From Corydoras sp. C115 (Eukaryota > Chordata > Actinopteri > Siluriformes > Callichthyidae): a stretch of DNA of 64,000 nucleotides. The position numbers and the translations under genes were made by a program. Below the pieces are notes generated by a model, which did no database searches, was not told the DNA's origin, and saw only the letters and a list, made by a program, of their open reading frames with translations. Position 1 is the stretch's first letter. Every line of letters begins with the position of its first letter. This document shows, in pieces, positions 60,878 through 64,000 of the stretch. The stretch is taken from contig JAFMOC010000003.1 of the NCBI GenBank assembly GCA_019802505.1, positions 405,001 to 469,000 on the forward strand, read 5' to 3'.

Positions 60878-60911
<34 letters not shown>

Positions 60912-60912
60912 T
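60868..60912. repeat. (TAA)n microsatellite
   Basis: About 12 units with one interruption. A short inverse ATT tract follows at 60944-60958. Confidence 0.9.
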
Positions 60913-60958
60913 GTTGGAAGGGTGCTCTATAAATCCAAGTTATTAATATTATTATTAT

Positions 60959-61211
60959 CATCCACATTTATCTTCCAGTTAAGTCTACTTCCGTCATGAC
61001 GGGCCCCATCCAGGGAAGAACGTTTTGGACACTGTACAGTCACACACTGACACACACACACAATATAAGGGGGCTAATTTAGAGCAGCCAATTTACCTTT
61101 AATCCATGTTTTCGGACTGTGGAGGAAACCGGAGAATCTGAAGAAAACCCACATAGACAGGGGGAGAACATAGAAACTACACCCAGATTGGCATTCGAAC
61201 CTGGATCCCAA

Positions 61212-61212
<1 letters not shown>
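60959..61212 (-). mobile_element. V-SINE, head lost, next to (TA)n
   Basis: catttatcttccagttaagtc to gcattcgaacctggatccc. The tRNA head beyond box B is replaced by TA repeats. Confidence 0.87.

Positions 61213-61290
<78 letters not shown>
61213..61290. repeat. (TA)n microsatellite
   Basis: About 36 TA units, followed by ATT repeats. Confidence 0.95.
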
Positions 61291-62635
61291 CATTATTATT
61301 ATTGTTGTTGTTTTTATTATATACACCTAATTAATGCTTTATTAAAATAAAAAGAAACTGTATATTCTTGAGTCAGATAGGCTACAACTGCAAATGATGG
61401 TATGATCTTTAGTCAGCCGTGAATAGAAAGCCAATAGTATAATCTGCAAAGCTTCATGAATATGTAACAGAAGACTCAGATCATGGCTTTCGAATCCGAT
61501 GACAACGACGTCCCAACCTGCCTTGAGCCAACAGACCAGGTCTGTGGTGGTGATTTAATGATGTGAGGAATTTGAGCTGATTAATATCAATCACTGCACG
61601 AATGCCACGGCTTATTTATTATTGCTGTCGATGTGCATGAGCCATAAGCACAATTTACTCCTAATTTAATGGCTCGTTCCAACACGATAATTCACCATGC
61701 TTTGGTCATAAAGCCAAAGACAGATTGTTGTAATCAACATGACTATGGGTTTAATGTTTCTTAATGGCCTTCCCAGTTAGTGGATGTGAATCCATTATAA
61801 CACTTTTGGTATGGGGTATAAAGCAGCATCAAGTGGTACAGCTAAAAACGCAATTAAAAAAGTTTTTAATAAGTTCTATAAACAGTACTCAACTTATTTT
61901 ATATTAATTAATTATATTATTATGTACCAAAATTAGAAAAACAGTGCAGTCGAAATAAATATATTTATAAATATGAATAAAGGCCAGTGTAATGAGGTTG
62001 ACATTAAGATTTTAATGTTTAACCTATGCCGTCAGACAAAAGCACCTTACATTAAAGAAAAAAATGCCATTCAAAAATCTGTATTTCTTTATAATGTAAG
62101 AATTTGTACTCATATGTCACATTTCACATTCAGATGTTTAAATTAAAAAAGGTTCCTCCGGTCCCAATTCCCTCTATCTGCAGAAATCAAGCATTCCCAG
62201 AACAATATGATTCCACCACCATGCTTTACTGTATATCACTGTCACATGCCGGGACACAGTAACAACCGGAGGCAGGATTTATCGAGCACAGGAATGGGTT
62301 TCATTCACAGACTAATTAAAATACAAACTGCTGGCTGGTTTAGCTGCTGCAAAGCTCATGTTCCATTCACTGCTGCAAATACTTTGCACCTGGTATGTCT
62401 CACTCTGGCTTACATAGACCATTAGCAGAACCTCAGACAGGTGGGTTAATTGCCCTAAATTACAGTCTATTAACCTTGCACCACCCCTACCCACCACCAT
62501 CGCCTGTTCTCCAAATTCCATTTGTATTATCTACTGTGTTTAGTTTGTCGTACATGCTTTATACCTGGTCCCATCTAAGAACCAAACTTTTAGCCAAAGT
62601 GTGTCGAATGCTTGCCATACGTGTTAGGTTTAGAT
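61291..62635. other. unannotated intronic stretch
   Basis: 61480-61760 is repeat-free with TAAT-type cores (gctgattaatatcaatc, cctaatttaatggctc). Nothing coding is supported. Confidence 0.45.
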
Positions 62636-62822
62636 GAAGGCACACACTCACTCACCCAGACACACCCTATATAGGAGCGATTTAGATGGGAGCAATATAA
62701 AGCGGCCAATTTACCTTGAATCCATGTTTTTGGACTGTGGAAGGAAACTGGAGAACCCAGAGAAAACCTCAGCAGACATGGGAAGAACATGGAAGCTCCA
62801 CCCGAATCCGGATTCGAAGCCA
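62636..62822 (-). mobile_element. V-SINE fragment
   Basis: From gcacacactcactcaccc through the central domain to ccggattcgaagcc. It contains a partial internal repeat (gagcgatttagatgg, gagcaatataaag). Confidence 0.82.
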
Positions 62823-63523
62823 TATTTTAAATTTGTAGCGTTTTGTTTTTTCAATCAGCAAACCTTTAACCCTGTCAAATGGCTTGGAACAATGCAATTG
62901 CTTCGGTTCCATCCATTTCCAAATCCCAGAATTTCCTCTAAACATAACATGACTTGTGTAGAATCGATAGTAAGACGAATACAAAAGAAGTAGACTGGGT
63001 GAAAAGTTGCAAAATTTCCACTTGTTCTATGCGGCCATGTGCACTCTTTGATGTGCCTGCGTCAGATTTACAGGAATCATTGATCTCCATGGCCCTGAGG
63101 CGATAAGAAAGCCTTCCTTGAATAGATTTTTTCCCAGTCGAAGGGCACTGTATGCAGGCAGTATGAAAAATCTGCTCCTCACTTGCATTTCCGCAAGCCA
63201 GCCTGCCAAAACAGCAGTGTGCTTCACATGGTTCCCTGGGGCACGCCACAGATCGCACTTCATTTCAGCAGCATCAGGCTCTTGGGTGAAATATACAGCA
63301 TTAAAGGAGTACGAGGCCTGTCAGACTTTTTTCCCTTTGATGGGTGGTGATGTCTTTTTTGTCAGCTTAAGGAGGTGATTTGTATGTCATGCATGTTTAG
63401 AGACATATGTCTGGATACAGTGCCGAAGGTGGGATTTGTTCAAATGGATGCGGTGATCTTGTTCTCCGCCCCACATGAGCAGTGTCAGAAGACCTATCGG
63501 GGGGCCAGAGGACCCAAACTGGT
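62823..63523. other. unannotated intronic stretch
   Basis: Comparatively balanced composition. Two overlapping frames (62938-63378, both strands) resemble no family. Confidence 0.45.
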
Positions 63524-63526
63524 TCA

Positions 63527-63849
63527 TCCATCTGTCCATTATCTTCCTCTTTATCCTCTATTAGGGTCGTGGGGGGGGTTCCCCATGCCCATCCTGGGGA
63601 GAACGTTTCAGATGCTGGGCAGATACACCCAGGACAGGGTGCAAATCCATTGCTGGGCACACACTTACTCACACAAACACACTATATGGGGCAATTTGGA
63701 GAATTCAATTGACCTTGAGCCATGTTTTTGGACTGTTGGAGGAAACCGGAGAACCGGAGGAAACCCACGCGGACGCGGGGAAAACATGGAAACGGGAATC
63801 CCTAGCGCTGAGAGGAGAACGGGCTAACCACTAAGCCATCGTGTCGCCC
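63527..63849 (-). mobile_element. V-SINE, full length
   Basis: ccaaactgg is found outside both ends (63514 and 63850). The segment holding box B is shortened (gaaacgggaatcc), so Pol III activity is doubtful. Confidence 0.91.
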
Positions 63850-63877
63850 CCAAACTGGGTTGTTTGGTTTTAAATAT

Positions 63878-64000
63878 CCAACCACTCATCCATTATCTTC
63901 TGCTTCATCCTGTACTAGGGTCGCGGGGAGGAACGTTTTGGGCGCTGGGCAGATACACCCAGGACAGGGCGCCAATCTATCGCTGGGCACACACTCACTC
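63878..64000 (-). mobile_element. V-SINE, cut by the window end
   Basis: Tail cattatcttctgcttcatcc, then gggtcgcggggaggaacg (the ttccccatgccc block is deleted), continuing to the last base. Confidence 0.9.

Overview
This window is vertebrate nuclear DNA, almost certainly from a teleost fish. The evidence is AT-rich non-coding sequence, very long (TA)n, (GATA)n, (CA)n and (TTA)n microsatellites, dozens of tRNA-headed V-SINEs carrying the fish central domain, teleost SINE/LINE tails, Tc1- and hAT-type DNA transposon remnants, and one multi-exon gene of a chordate family. The species cannot be fixed from the sequence alone.

Only one protein-coding gene is supported: the 5' end of tmem132e on the + strand. 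A uORF-rich leader (about 37140-37759) leads into a short signal-peptide exon (37760-37832). A 402-bp intron follows, then a 919-bp exon (38235-39153) encoding most of the conserved N-terminal TMEM132 domain. The splice phases agree (1 then 2). I found no exon 3, so 39154-64000 is read as intron 2, and 1-37140 as upstream intergenic or regulatory DNA.

The rest is a dense repeat landscape. About 40 V-SINE copies or fragments, of both orientations, cover roughly 11-12 kb (about 18 percent by summing my intervals). Several have perfect 11-13 bp target-site duplications, which suggests fairly recent activity. A second tRNA-SINE family (called S2 here) shares its 3' tail with LINE fragments at 397-597 and 34700-35290. 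Three 0.5-0.6 kb Tc1-ended elements with long inverted arms, three hAT-type non-autonomous elements (one with a BED-finger remnant, two with 8-bp target duplications), a Tc1 transposase fragment and a LINE RT C-terminus complete the mobile set.

Unusual local structures are: a 179-bp tandem array built from V-SINE sequence (47469-48110); an about 35-bp minisatellite of some 24 units in tmem132e intron 2 (40705-41545); a 106-bp near-identical direct duplication beside two SINEs (5916-6021 and 6559-6664); a 169-bp tandem duplication of a SINE 3' end plus trinucleotide array (13986-14323); and SINE-internal GT tracts grown into long microsatellites. No RNA gene, CRISPR or prokaryotic feature was found. 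I see no evidence for a novel multi-gene system.
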